Below the pieces are notes generated by a model. It had not been told where the DNA came from. It searched no databases and was given only the letters and a program-made list of their open reading frames with translations. A program made the translations under genes and the position numbers. This document shows, piece after piece, positions 33,270 through 41,616 of a DNA stretch of 63,010 bases. Position 1 is the first letter of the stretch. Every line of letters starts with the position of its first letter. Source of the stretch: a virus; the IMG/VR virus record IMGVR_UViG_3300025301_000010, positions 1 through 63,010 of that record; one strand, written 5' to 3'.

Positions 33270-33469
33270 ATAGTAACCGCGCTGAGACACTCAACGAATT
33301 CCGCCGTGTGGCGTGCAAAAATGACCACCACCCCACGTTCGTCGCTGCACGGGAGGATGGGTATTGCCGCGACTGTCATATGTATAGGGTGGAAACAGAG
33401 AACCGAGGGTGGCGATTCCTGTTTACCCTGTTCAGTGGGATGACGATCGCCTATCTCATATTCGCGTAA
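33266..33469 (+). CDS. Small zinc-finger-like membrane protein
   Basis: 67 residues. ATG 33266 overlaps the previous stop. The N-terminal part has VACKNDHHP and GYCRDCHMY (CxxC plus His), and the last 20 residues (FLFTLFSGMTIAYLIFA) form one membrane helix. It resembles in layout the A early protein at 22987-23223, though not in sequence. Function unknown. Confidence 0.5.
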   Translation: MNSNRAETLNEFRRVACKNDHHPTFVAAREDGYCRDCHMYRVETENRGWRFLFTLFSGMTIAYLIFA

Positions 33470-33478
33470 GGAGAGATT

Positions 33479-33967
33479 ATGAAAGTCCAAAAAACAAACG
33501 CACGGGTGCAGGGGATTTCCGATGAAATTCGGTGCGTGTATCCGCATATTACAAAAGGCTTCTCGAAATTGGAACGAGGGACTATCCTCCGCGCCTACTA
33601 TCGGCCGCTCCTGGAAGTATCGACGGACTACTGGGACGCTATTATGGAGGAATTCCACCGCCTCTCCCGGTATGTGCGACCCGCGAACATGTATGAGGCC
33701 ATTGAAACCATTGTAGGCGCAGAGTATCCCGAACCCCGTCCGAGTCTCCAGCGCACGCAACATACGGCATTCGAGGAGCTGCAAATCCATGAAGGTCAAG
33801 ATCGCAGATGGGAACAAAGGCGACGGCAGTGGGTCAGGGACAAAATATCACGCGACAAAAATCAGAAACTGGGAACGAGTAAGACGCCCGTGCCCAGCGT
33901 GCAACCAGGCGATGTATCTAATGGACACGCCACAGCACAAATCCTGGAGATGCGACCCGTGTCGTAG
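33479..33967 (+). CDS. Unknown phage protein with overlapped 3' half
   Basis: 162 residues, site aaggaga before the ATG. The first ~100 residues look structured and helical (TDYWDAIMEEFHRLSRYV, EAIETIVGAEYP). The last 60 residues (RRWEQRRRQWVRDKISRDKNQ and on) are basic and disordered-looking and are encoded on DNA that also encodes a zinc ribbon in another frame (33789-33995). The C-terminal part may be an unselected extension. Confidence 0.55.
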   Translation: MKVQKTNARVQGISDEIRCVYPHITKGFSKLERGTILRAYYRPLLEVSTDYWDAIMEEFHRLSRYVRPANMYEAIETIVGAEYPEPRPSLQRTQHTAFEELQIHEGQDRRWEQRRRQWVRDKISRDKNQKLGTSKTPVPSVQPGDVSNGHATAQILEMRPVS

Positions 33968-33995
33968 TCTGTATATCGGCTGGTCTATTGAATGA
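33789..33995 (+). CDS. Zinc-ribbon protein in an overlapping frame
   Basis: 68 residues. gaggag lies about 10 bases before ATG 33789. The C-terminal half is a clean zinc ribbon: RPCPACNQAM, then WRCDPCRSLYIGW. Its stop overlaps the RusA start as ATGA. These points make it more convincing than the 3' end of the gene it overlaps by 179 bases. Probably nucleic-acid binding. Confidence 0.65.
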   Translation: MKVKIADGNKGDGSGSGTKYHATKIRNWERVRRPCPACNQAMYLMDTPQHKSWRCDPCRSLYIGWSIE

Positions 33996-34423
33996 GCCAA
34001 GCGGCATCTCCAAAGGATCAGCAGTTTTTTATCCCCGGCGTTTTTCCGTCAGAAAACCAATGGCTGGGCTGGGCGAAGAAACATTGGTCCGTCTACAAAA
34101 AGGAACATGACGCCCATAAAGGACGGGTGATGGCTGCGCTAATAGAGGCACGGATTATCGCGCCCCCAGCGTATCCTGTTATACTGATATTCCGGTGGAT
34201 AGAAAAACACGGAAGACGGGATTTGGATAACGTCGCCGCCGGAGGTCGCAAGATTATCATTGATGGGTTGGTGGATAGAGGTGTGATGCCGGATGATACA
34301 AGGCGGTACGTATGCGGATTTACAGACGAGTTCCCGACCCCTGACAAAGAAAAGTCAGGGGTCTGGGTCACGATACGTGCGGCGGAAATCACCACTGTTG
34401 GGCCTCACGGCATGGCCGACTAA
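33992..34423 (+). CDS. RusA-type Holliday junction resolvase
   Basis: 143 residues, coupled to the zinc-ribbon gene (ATGA). RRDLDNVAAGGRKIIIDGLVDRG-type core (residues ~74-97) and MPDDTRRYV give the three conserved aspartates of RusA. The N-terminal FFIPGVFPSENQW is also typical. It resolves branched DNA before packaging and fits the YqaJ/RecT recombination system upstream. Confidence 0.88.
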   Translation: MSQAASPKDQQFFIPGVFPSENQWLGWAKKHWSVYKKEHDAHKGRVMAALIEARIIAPPAYPVILIFRWIEKHGRRDLDNVAAGGRKIIIDGLVDRGVMPDDTRRYVCGFTDEFPTPDKEKSGVWVTIRAAEITTVGPHGMAD

Positions 34424-34793
34424 AGCGTGGCAAGGCCGAGGACCATCCATCGACGTACTCGACATTGCCGGAGTTGCCCCTCTCCAAGCCACGTCGCCGG
34501 AACAACATCTTTGGCAAGCCGTTCTCGCGGAAGCATTGCGTTGCGTGCTGATGGGTGCCTATGTGAGAGATCGTGTCTCACAAGACCGTCCCGCTGGCCG
34601 AATGCGGTTACGGGACGAAGCGATTGCCTGGGTCAATTCAGACGAAGAGGGGTTCCCCTCAGTCTGTGAGTTTGCGGGAGTAGAGCCCTCCTATATCCGG
34701 AAGTTATTCCAGGGATTCCTTCAGCCTAGCACTCGCCAGAATCGAACAGCCCGAAACATTCTCACCCGTGTGCGGCGGAGGTCATGGGGGTAG
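34377..34793 (+). CDS. Phage protein of the W-x-A-V-L...VC family (first middle copy)
   Basis: 138 residues from GTG 34377; the start is uncertain because no ATG with a good site lies in frame after 34293. It shows HLWQAVLAEALRCVLMG, then RLRDEAIAWVNSD and FPSVCEFAGVEPSYIRKLF, the same order as in 23362-23892. The last part looks like a helix-turn-helix. Function unknown; placed at the end of the early operon, so a late-gene activator is conceivable. Confidence 0.5.
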   Translation: MRRKSPLLGLTAWPTKAWQGRGPSIDVLDIAGVAPLQATSPEQHLWQAVLAEALRCVLMGAYVRDRVSQDRPAGRMRLRDEAIAWVNSDEEGFPSVCEFAGVEPSYIRKLFQGFLQPSTRQNRTARNILTRVRRRSWG

Positions 34794-35146
34794 CTGTGGC
34801 CCCGAGCTTTATTGACCCTGCTGTCGAGGATGCCTCCCGCCCATCTTCGCCTGCCTGGCAGGACATGGGCGAATATCGTCTAGTGCAGCGTCTGATGTAC
34901 GACGCTTTTTTCCTCCGTTACCGACTCATCCAATGTCATTACGACGGAGGGCGAAAAACAAAAACACAGCACCGGGTTGACCGACAGTGGGTGCGTTCAG
35001 AGAGCCGCGCTGCGTTTTCGTTTTGTTGGTGCTGTGAGGTCTTGGGCCTTTCTCCCGGCTATACTCGGACTGCGTATTGGGCGGCAGAGCCCGTCGTCCC
35101 GCTCAACCACTCAGCAATGCTCCCCGATGTCAAAGGGTCATATTAA
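34784..35146 (+). CDS. Phage protein of the W-x-A-V-L...VC family (second middle copy)
   Basis: 120 residues with cggagg just before the ATG; overlaps its neighbour by 10 bases. The C-terminal part RSESRAAFSFCWCCEVLGLSP followed by GYTRTAYW repeats the FSF..VC..LG..P pattern of the two other family members. The N-terminal part (YRLVQRLMYDAFFLRYRL) replaces the W-A-V-L helix. Tandem divergent copies suggest a pair with different targets. Role unknown. Confidence 0.5.
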   Translation: MGVAVAPSFIDPAVEDASRPSSPAWQDMGEYRLVQRLMYDAFFLRYRLIQCHYDGGRKTKTQHRVDRQWVRSESRAAFSFCWCCEVLGLSPGYTRTAYWAAEPVVPLNHSAMLPDVKGSY

Positions 35147-35211
35147 TTCAATTATCGTATTAATTTGAATAGTCCGTAAAAACAGGGACTTAAAAGAGGT
35201 GCTCGAGGCGA
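35147..35211. other. AT-rich imperfect palindrome before the last early gene
   Basis: attcaatta and taatttgaat (about 35147-35170) form an inverted repeat with one extra base in a strikingly AT-rich stretch. It could be an operator or a promoter (tattaat-like -10), but no matching -35 is evident. Confidence 0.3.
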
Positions 35212-35487
35212 TTGTTATTAGTGTACGGTGTGGGAGAAATCACGGAACTCGATACCTGCGATAAAATGGAATATGCTATGACAGTACGTACACCGCAGCA
35301 CCATCACGTCTCGCGGACCGACAGTCGAGACCAGATTCTCGCACTCCCCCATACCATCGATCAGGAAGGTACAATCGAATTCTTGCAAATGGGCTTTGCA
35401 TGTCAGGCAGGACAATGGTCCCCGGATGATATGGACGGCGCACTCTTCGTCAACCATATGTTTGTATCATTACGACTCCGCACCTAG
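35212..35487 (+). CDS. Unknown protein at the end of the early strand
   Basis: 91 residues from TTG 35212; ATG 35266 and ATG 35278 are in-frame alternatives and none has a strong ribosome site. Segments: HHHVSRTDSRDQILALPHT, then QMGFACQAGQWSPDDMDG. No family recognised. Its stop overlaps by 4 bases the stop of the convergent metallophosphoesterase gene, so early and late transcripts meet head-on here. Confidence 0.4.
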   Translation: MLLVYGVGEITELDTCDKMEYAMTVRTPQHHHVSRTDSRDQILALPHTIDQEGTIEFLQMGFACQAGQWSPDDMDGALFVNHMFVSLRLRT

Positions 35488-36305
35488 AGGGTGACCACGT
35501 CGATTTTGTTCTTTTTCCGTACTGCCCGATAGACCTTCCCGTACACGTGCGTCCGCATGCGCGAAGCCGCTTCCTTGATATAGAGAAGCTGCTCGACGCG
35601 AAAATATCCCCCTTCAGAGAAATCAATCAGGCTAAATCCGTTTTGCCATTTACTGTACCCAATCCACCGCGACGTATTGCGGACATCATGGATTGCGGGG
35701 ATCTGTTCTAACGTCGCATTCACAAAACTGCCCAGGATCGACTGACTGTGAGAAAATTCCTGATGATAGTACGAATCAAAGCGGTGGTGATGACCACACA
35801 TCGAATTGCCGCTCCGATGCATAAAATTCATTTTTGCCACATGGGCCGCTCGTGTGTTGATTTCATGCCCGTGGAAAAACCACATCTTTTTGACACGCAT
35901 GGGTGTCTGTCGCACATGGAGGATATCCGTCGCGTCAAATTGAAACAGATGATTCATGGTGAGAATGTTGAGATCCTCTTCCTGTAGCGCGGCCAGTTCT
36001 GGCGTGCGTTGCCAGATGTGATATTCCAGTCGCTCTTCGTGATTGCCGTTAAAATAGGTGATGGGAATATCACCCACAGTGTTCCGCAGGGCGCGGAGTT
36101 CTTTGCGGGAGTGTCGGATCTGATCCCCTAACGCGAGTTTCTCATGCGGGGCGGCTTTGAAAATAGAAAGTGGTCCCAGGTCAATAACATCCCCGCCCAG
36201 GATGACATGATCGATGGGCAGATCTTTCAGGATCGCTTTTGTAAGTGCCCAGGCGTAGGGGCATTCGTGATCAAAATGGATATCTGATAAAAATGCGAGG
36301 AGCAT
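35484..36305 (-). CDS. Metallophosphoesterase
   Basis: 273 residues. The start at 36305 has a G-rich ribosome site (ggggggag) directly upstream; an extension to 36380 is not supported. All calcineurin-type motifs are visible: SDIHFDH, GGDVIDLG, NGNHEE, HGHEIN and GHHHRFDS. It should hydrolyse phosphoester bonds using two metal ions. Phages use such enzymes on DNA ends, nucleotides or signalling molecules; the substrate here is unknown. It is the last gene of the B late strand. Confidence 0.87.
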   Translation of the reverse strand: MLLAFLSDIHFDHECPYAWALTKAILKDLPIDHVILGGDVIDLGPLSIFKAAPHEKLALGDQIRHSRKELRALRNTVGDIPITYFNGNHEERLEYHIWQRTPELAALQEEDLNILTMNHLFQFDATDILHVRQTPMRVKKMWFFHGHEINTRAAHVAKMNFMHRSGNSMCGHHHRFDSYYHQEFSHSQSILGSFVNATLEQIPAIHDVRNTSRWIGYSKWQNGFSLIDFSEGGYFRVEQLLYIKEAASRMRTHVYGKVYRAVRKKNKIDVVTL

Positions 36306-36333
36306 AACTCCCCCCTTCCGACTCCCCTTTCGG

Positions 36334-36657
36334 CTACACCACGCGGCGGTCTTTGATAGAGACCTTCGGGATGGTGACATCGCCCCCAGCAGCGTCGTCC
36401 GTCACGGACGAGACTAGGGTGATAAAATCATTGGTTTCGTTGACGAGAAACCCGACGGTATGGACAATGGCGGGTTCTAAATCCGCAATGTCTTGCGGAG
36501 AACTCCACGGGCTTGTGAGGGAGGCGGAATCGATCCACTGGACATAGTGGACTTCACACATGTCTTCATTGACTTCTTCACTGATTTCTTCGTCATCCGA
36601 CGATTCCTCCTGGCCCTCATTGTTCGCTGCTAGTATCAGGTCCGCTAGTTTCGTCAT
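36334..36657 (-). CDS. Unknown phage protein with acidic N-terminus
   Basis: 107 residues. Residues 15-33 are strongly acidic (EGQEESSDDEEISEEVNED). The rest, VHYVQWIDSASLTSPWSSP and HTVGFLVNETNDFITLVSS with a final IPKVSIKDRRV, matches a small beta-fold common in phage genomes (W-D...G-W...TVG-x-L...I-x-L). Function unknown. Overlaps its upstream neighbour by about 40 bases. Confidence 0.5.
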   Translation of the reverse strand: MTKLADLILAANNEGQEESSDDEEISEEVNEDMCEVHYVQWIDSASLTSPWSSPQDIADLEPAIVHTVGFLVNETNDFITLVSSVTDDAAGGDVTIPKVSIKDRRVV

Positions 36658-36883
36658 GTTCAGCCTCCGCGAGATGCTGCAATATCGGCATCAGTCTGGC
36701 GGCTTGCTGCGCCACCCGGTCAGCAAAGATCTTTTGCTTTTTGGATGACTTTTCTCCGTCCATGATGATTGTCAAAATAATAGCGGCGGCGTGGTGACGC
36801 TCCGCTTCGGCGAGTGAATCGAATACATGCCCGTCCGGTGCGCGGTACTGGTGCGTTACCGCATCGGATATCACTCGTAACAT
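36617..36883 (-). CDS. Small unknown protein
   Basis: 88 residues with ggggag before the start. It has YRAPDGHVFDSLAEAERHH, a pattern seen in small phage proteins that recognise a D-G-x-x-F-x-S-x-x-E-A motif, then a helical region and a polar tail. No function assigned. Confidence 0.5.
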   Translation of the reverse strand: MLRVISDAVTHQYRAPDGHVFDSLAEAERHHAAAIILTIIMDGEKSSKKQKIFADRVAQQAARLMPILQHLAEAEHDETSGPDTSSEQ

Positions 36884-36895
36884 ATTGTACTCCCC

Positions 36896-37300
36896 CTAAT
36901 AGCTGCTCAGTGTCGCGTGGTCCCACACCGCCTGGAATGCCTGTCCCGATGATGGCGTGAAGGTCACAATCAGCCGATAGACTCGTCCGGCTGTTGGGAC
37001 GATTGATCCTACCGCATCGTATCGAAAATTGTATCCAGTGGTATCGGCTATCCATCGTGCGTCCGTCTGGAGCGTATCAAAGACCACGCTGGCTACCGTC
37101 ATCGAGCCGGTGGTGGTGGCTGTCTGCGGGGCGTTACTGGTGCGGTCATAGACGGCATACGTAATGCTAGAGGTTGCACTCTGTGTGATGGCGGCACCGT
37201 CGTGTCCTACGATCCGTGCGAGAATAGTAAATCCCCGTCCGGCATACCCGGTTGAATCGCTTTCCGTGGGGCCTGGTGTTGTATCAATTGTGAGTGTCAT
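36896..37300 (-). CDS. Beta-sandwich tail-associated protein
   Basis: 134 residues from ATG 37300, coupled to the short upstream gene by ATGA. FTILARIVGHDGAAITQSA, ITYAVYDR and RVYRLIVTFTPSSGQ look like an immunoglobulin-like beta-sandwich. Position after the tail tip genes suggests a tail decoration or a receptor-contact protein. Family not recognised. Confidence 0.45.
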   Translation of the reverse strand: MTLTIDTTPGPTESDSTGYAGRGFTILARIVGHDGAAITQSATSSITYAVYDRTSNAPQTATTTGSMTVASVVFDTLQTDARWIADTTGYNFRYDAVGSIVPTAGRVYRLIVTFTPSSGQAFQAVWDHATLSSY

Positions 37301-37392
37301 GTGAGCACCTGTGTTGCGATGACTCCCGCTGTATGGACCTGTGTTTTCTTCGCGCCAGCGATGTGTACTTGGATTGCGTGTACGTGTGTCAT
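37297..37392 (-). CDS. Very short coupled gene, 31 residues
   Basis: Begins in ATGA overlap with the stop of 37389-37787 and ends in ATGA overlap with the start of 36896-37300. gaggaggc lies just ahead. The peptide starts MTHVHAIQVHIAGAKKTQVH, alternating His and Val as in a beta-hairpin. The perfect coupling at both ends is the main support. It may only serve to carry ribosomes to the next gene. Confidence 0.45.
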   Translation of the reverse strand: MTHVHAIQVHIAGAKKTQVHTAGVIATQVLT

Positions 37393-37787
37393 TCAGCCTC
37401 CTCAGGGACCGTGGGGAGAATCCCGGCATTCGCCACGTAATCGATCACCACCTGCGGTGAGATGGCGAAGGGGTTCCCATCCACCATTGCGAGCAGCTCG
37501 ACCCACGGGTTCTTGCCGTATGCCTCATCGACTGCATCCACGAGTGTGACGTGCGTCATTTGCGGGTCGGAATCGGTGAGGTTTGGATGACACCCGTCAG
37601 CGTCGAGATGGTAACACGACGTGAGTCCCATCTCGATCACATGTTGCAGCGTATTGATTTGACACGTCCAGACCACCCAATACCCCCGAGTGACCTTCTG
37701 CGGCTCGCCGTCCGCGTCAATGATCGCCATCACCTTCGCATGCTCGGCGGTTTGAGATTTGTGGCCATCGGGACAAGTATTGCTCAT
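37389..37787 (-). CDS. Conserved cysteine-containing phage protein (B copy)
   Basis: 132 residues, homologue of 20451-20846: shared MS.TC..GHK.QTAEH, WVVWTCQ.NTL.H, TSCYH..ADGCHPNL and NPFAISPQVVIDYVANAGILP. By eye about half of the positions agree. Located after the FN3 tail protein as in the left arm. Confidence 0.6.
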   Translation of the reverse strand: MSNTCPDGHKSQTAEHAKVMAIIDADGEPQKVTRGYWVVWTCQINTLQHVIEMGLTSCYHLDADGCHPNLTDSDPQMTHVTLVDAVDEAYGKNPWVELLAMVDGNPFAISPQVVIDYVANAGILPTVPEEAE

Positions 37788-37796
37788 CGGATTCCT

Positions 37797-40700
37797 TTAC
37801 GACTCGGAGCACCAAATATAATACGGTCCACCCGTCGTTGTATCAATCTTGATGCGGCGGTTAGGGAGTGCGAGCGCGGTTGTTCCACTCGGCGTAGTCA
37901 CGGTGACGGTGGAACTACTTGCGGCGGCAGTTGTCCCGTCGAAAATATGTTCAGACGCTTTAATGTCCCCGTCAAAAAACAGCCCCAAATTTGCAAACCG
38001 CTCACCTGAAGTGCCGAGTCGTATATCATAGCTGGTGTTTCGTACAACCAGTTGCATTCCCTTAAACCCATGAGTTGCAAAGACATCACCCGCACCGATA
38101 TGTGCTGCCTCGTCACCGGAAAACGCGCTCGCCCACCACTTGATCTTTGCGAAACTTGAGCCGAAGTTGATGCTAATAGCGGAATCCCCGGTTGCTGAAA
38201 TTCGGACATTACCGGAAGTGACCGTCAGGTCACCTGTTGTGATTTTCGCCGCACTCAGGTCGTTATGCACTTGCAAGTTCTGCACGGCCCCATCTTCGAT
38301 ATCGGGGGTGTCTACCTTTGTGACGGCAGCGCTGGCGTTGTTGCTAAAAGCCGAAGACACGTTGCCGCTGTGGTCGATGGCTTTCACTCGGTAGTGGTAG
38401 GTCGTGCTATAGGCGACATTGGTATCGGTAAACCGATTGGTCCGCACCCGCGCATGCTCGTGAACTGCCGGATCACTGTCGGACCCTGGGTTGGCGGACG
38501 TGTTACGGTAAATGATATATTCCGCGAGTGTGGCATCAGCAAGCACGGTCCATGACGCCTCAATGCTTTTACCGGTGCCAGCAGTAGCTGCGACACTTGC
38601 GACAGTACCGGGTGCGGTGGTATCACCTACCGCCGTATAGGGATCATCCGACGCGCCTATAATCGCACTCGCCCCTGCTCCGCTCGACCAGGCTTGTGCC
38701 GCAAATTCATACTGTACGCCGGGCGTGAGATCATCGACCCGAGAAGTCCCGCTGCCGGAACTTAGCTGGTCGGCAATTTGATATTGGGATGTGCCATTTC
38801 TGCGGTACAAGATATTGATAACACTTGCCCCACTTGGCATGCCGGGGACGTTCACCACGATGAAAGAAAAGGCCGTCCCGTCAAGGGCATTGTACGTGCC
38901 TTCGGCGTTTTTTGAGATTGCTGCTGGGTTGCTGGGTGCAGTAGTCGATGCTCCCGCCGAGCCCGTGGCATTAACGGACGATGTTGCTGCTGATTTTAAC
39001 TCCGTTGTATTGACGGCTTTAATCCAGTAGTACCGCCGGGTTGTCCCAGCAAGGCCATCGATAAATTGAGACGCCCGTACTTCAGCTAAAGGCGTGCCGC
39101 CAGGAAAAGAATCCCCATTTGCACGGAAGACCTGATATTCACTGAAATCCGATTCAGTATTATCGTCCCAATCCAAGACAATAGATTCGATAGCCGCTGT
39201 TGCGGAGGGATTTTGAGGGACAGCGGGAGCCACCGGTGCTCCTGTCGATTGCGCACTGAGGGTCACAGGTGTCGAGCTGCGCTTCCCATCGACGTTGTTG
39301 CTGTTGAGGATGACGGCTTGATAATCGAGGGTGAGACCAGGCTCCAGGTCGAAGGTTGTCGTATGTGCGCCTGCCCCTGTTATCTCGATGACCCGCCGCT
39401 CCTTGCTGACCGCACTTCCGTTTGGATACACGACAAAAATAATATCCGTCCGATTGACGGCAGGGGGTGTCACCGTCAGCGTCACATGGGCAATGACGGT
39501 CCCATCAGTCGCCCTGGTCGTAGTGGTAGCCGCAGCAAAACTGGTCCCAGGCCCCGGCACGGTGTGGGAATAATCAGTGACCTCCGCTGCGCCCGGTAAC
39601 AGCACGGTATCGGCGGGGTCCGCCGTCGCCGTATAAATTGACGCATCATACGGCACGGTACTACACGAATATCCGCCGGATATGTGGGCGCTCGCTTCAT
39701 CGCCGGACCAGGACATGCCGAGAGACCGGATCATCCGTGATCCTGAAATGGTCCGGTGGGGGATATTGGCCGTCACCACTTCTCCCAGGACCAGCGCTTG
39801 TCCACGGAGATCGATGTCACAATCGAGGACACGATCCTGTAGACGCAGTGCGCTGAGCGCATAGCCGCATTCTTTCTCGGCGGTGGTCCGGTCCAAAAAC
39901 GGATTGTCCCATCGGCGGACAGTGCCGAGTTGCGTGACGGTTTTTGTCGCAAGCCCGAGATATTTGCCACTGCCGTCAAACCCAGGATCAAAGGCAAAAC
40001 CCACCTCTAATGTTTTGGTGAGATCATGCACGTTGCCGCGCCGGGAGACAAGAGAATCGGGAATGATGGTCTGCACACCACCTGATGCGCCCATCTGAAA
40101 AGGGAGACTTGATGCAGGATGCGCCGACGCTTGATCCACGACGGGATACCACTCATTTGAGGTATTGCGGGAAAGATACGTGCCGCGCACCAAGAGCTGT
40201 AAGAACAAATCCTGGGCGGGAAACCGTTCATAGAGACCACCTGTCGCAGCATAGGATAACGCATGGAGGACATTACTTTCCGTCGTAAACGCCGCAGCAT
40301 TCACGCTCTGTGCGGGGGAGAGGCCGTAGTCCGGGTCCGATAACAAGAACTTCACAAATTCGAGAGTATTTCTGAATTCGGTGGATGTGAGATCCGCATG
40401 CATCAGGATTTGCTCATCGGCATTGGGTTCATCATCGAGTGTGATGTACTTCACCGATTTGCCGTCAATGGTCTCGGTGGTGACGGTGTATTCGCTGGGG
40501 AGGAGGACCGCTTTGTTGAGGTACACAGTTGTCCAGGTCAGCGTGCCGCTCGCTGGTGACCGTACCACGCCCCACTTTGTCCCATCAGCAACGAGTTGGA
40601 CAAGCGGCACTTTTCGGCTCACGCCACAACATACGTATACTGGCGGGTCCGCCTCTTCGATGGACCCTCTGGTCAGCACGGCAGCGTCGAAAAGATCTCT

Positions 40701-41174
40701 GATTTTTTGGCGCGGTAATTCTTGTTCAAACAAAGCCGTATCCACCGTCCCGATCCGAAACGTCCCAGACGTATTATCCGTGTCGCCTTCTTCCGTCACG
40801 ACACCATCGATACGCCGGATGTCGCTTCCGCCGGACACATTACGCAGTCGCGCCATCGCCGTTTGTCCGATCAGCGTCCCGTCTAGACGGATACCATCTA
40901 ATGTCGCCTCGAAGCCGCCGGAATATCGAGTAGGTAAGCCATATGCGGACGGTGGACCATATGTGGGGGCCTGATCGTAATTACGGAACCGGACTTCGAC
41001 AGACCGTTCCGGCAGAAACCCGTCCATTGGTAAGGGGAGGCTTTCTTCCCATGCCCCGAACGGACCAATTAGCCGCGCCGGGTAATCGGGCACATCAGGA
41101 TGGCGTTTGAACGCCGCCTTGTACGTCGTCCCATCGACGGTCAACGTGATTTGTTGATGTGGGGCGTCTGCCAT
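37797..41174 (-). CDS. Tail tip protein with FN3 domains (B), 1125 residues
   Basis: The N-terminal ~550 residues form a hub-like part. It is followed by two or three FN3-type domains (SIVLDWDDNTESDFSEYQV, then APGTVASVAATAGTGKSIEAS with LAEYIIYRNTS and TYHYRVKAIDHSG). The C-terminal ~160 residues (FAKIKWWASAF, AHIGAG) match the end of 17736-20441. It has one or more extra FN3-like units compared with the left-arm protein (901 residues). Likely a host-contact protein at the tail tip. Confidence 0.78.
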   Translation of the reverse strand: MADAPHQQITLTVDGTTYKAAFKRHPDVPDYPARLIGPFGAWEESLPLPMDGFLPERSVEVRFRNYDQAPTYGPPSAYGLPTRYSGGFEATLDGIRLDGTLIGQTAMARLRNVSGGSDIRRIDGVVTEEGDTDNTSGTFRIGTVDTALFEQELPRQKIRDLFDAAVLTRGSIEEADPPVYVCCGVSRKVPLVQLVADGTKWGVVRSPASGTLTWTTVYLNKAVLLPSEYTVTTETIDGKSVKYITLDDEPNADEQILMHADLTSTEFRNTLEFVKFLLSDPDYGLSPAQSVNAAAFTTESNVLHALSYAATGGLYERFPAQDLFLQLLVRGTYLSRNTSNEWYPVVDQASAHPASSLPFQMGASGGVQTIIPDSLVSRRGNVHDLTKTLEVGFAFDPGFDGSGKYLGLATKTVTQLGTVRRWDNPFLDRTTAEKECGYALSALRLQDRVLDCDIDLRGQALVLGEVVTANIPHRTISGSRMIRSLGMSWSGDEASAHISGGYSCSTVPYDASIYTATADPADTVLLPGAAEVTDYSHTVPGPGTSFAAATTTTRATDGTVIAHVTLTVTPPAVNRTDIIFVVYPNGSAVSKERRVIEITGAGAHTTTFDLEPGLTLDYQAVILNSNNVDGKRSSTPVTLSAQSTGAPVAPAVPQNPSATAAIESIVLDWDDNTESDFSEYQVFRANGDSFPGGTPLAEVRASQFIDGLAGTTRRYYWIKAVNTTELKSAATSSVNATGSAGASTTAPSNPAAISKNAEGTYNALDGTAFSFIVVNVPGMPSGASVINILYRRNGTSQYQIADQLSSGSGTSRVDDLTPGVQYEFAAQAWSSGAGASAIIGASDDPYTAVGDTTAPGTVASVAATAGTGKSIEASWTVLADATLAEYIIYRNTSANPGSDSDPAVHEHARVRTNRFTDTNVAYSTTYHYRVKAIDHSGNVSSAFSNNASAAVTKVDTPDIEDGAVQNLQVHNDLSAAKITTGDLTVTSGNVRISATGDSAISINFGSSFAKIKWWASAFSGDEAAHIGAGDVFATHGFKGMQLVVRNTSYDIRLGTSGERFANLGLFFDGDIKASEHIFDGTTAAASSSTVTVTTPSGTTALALPNRRIKIDTTTGGPYYIWCSES

Positions 41175-41612
41175 TTAGTCCTCTGTGCGGTTATCGATGA
41201 TTTCACGCGCTGGGAGTTCGCCAGCAGGGGCAGCTTCGACAGTCGCCGCAAGCACGGTTGTCGTTTCCCCGTCTTGGAAGACTTGAGGCGGTTGGTCCGC
41301 CAGGTAAGTATCGATCAGAGCATCGATCCCATGCAAGCCGGAAAAGATATCTGCGGAGCCTTCGTTGTTCTGGACCCTGTCTATGATAAAAGCCGTCGGT
41401 GCGTCAGTTACAGTAGGCTGCGCGGGTGGCGCAGCGTCAACCAGATCGTTGTAAACGATACTCCCGATCCTGATGATTCCGCCCTCGACAGTACAAAGCT
41501 GATACCGTAGCCGCTCCAGCGATTCCGCGTTTGCACGCCAACTTGCCGATACCAGTTTAGCGTGCGTATACGTTCTGTCACCCACAGTGATAGGCGTGTT
41601 CAATTTTAGCAT
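41175..41612 (-). CDS. Conserved tail-tip accessory protein (B copy)
   Basis: 145 residues with gaggaggag before the start. Very similar to 17307-17726; the main difference is a short insertion after GSIV (NDLVDAAPPAQ region). High similarity between arms shows that both tail tips descend from a common ancestor. Function unknown. Confidence 0.6.
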   Translation of the reverse strand: MLKLNTPITVGDRTYTHAKLVSASWRANAESLERLRYQLCTVEGGIIRIGSIVYNDLVDAAPPAQPTVTDAPTAFIIDRVQNNEGSADIFSGLHGIDALIDTYLADQPPQVFQDGETTTVLAATVEAAPAGELPAREIIDNRTED

Positions 41613-41616
41613 TGTC

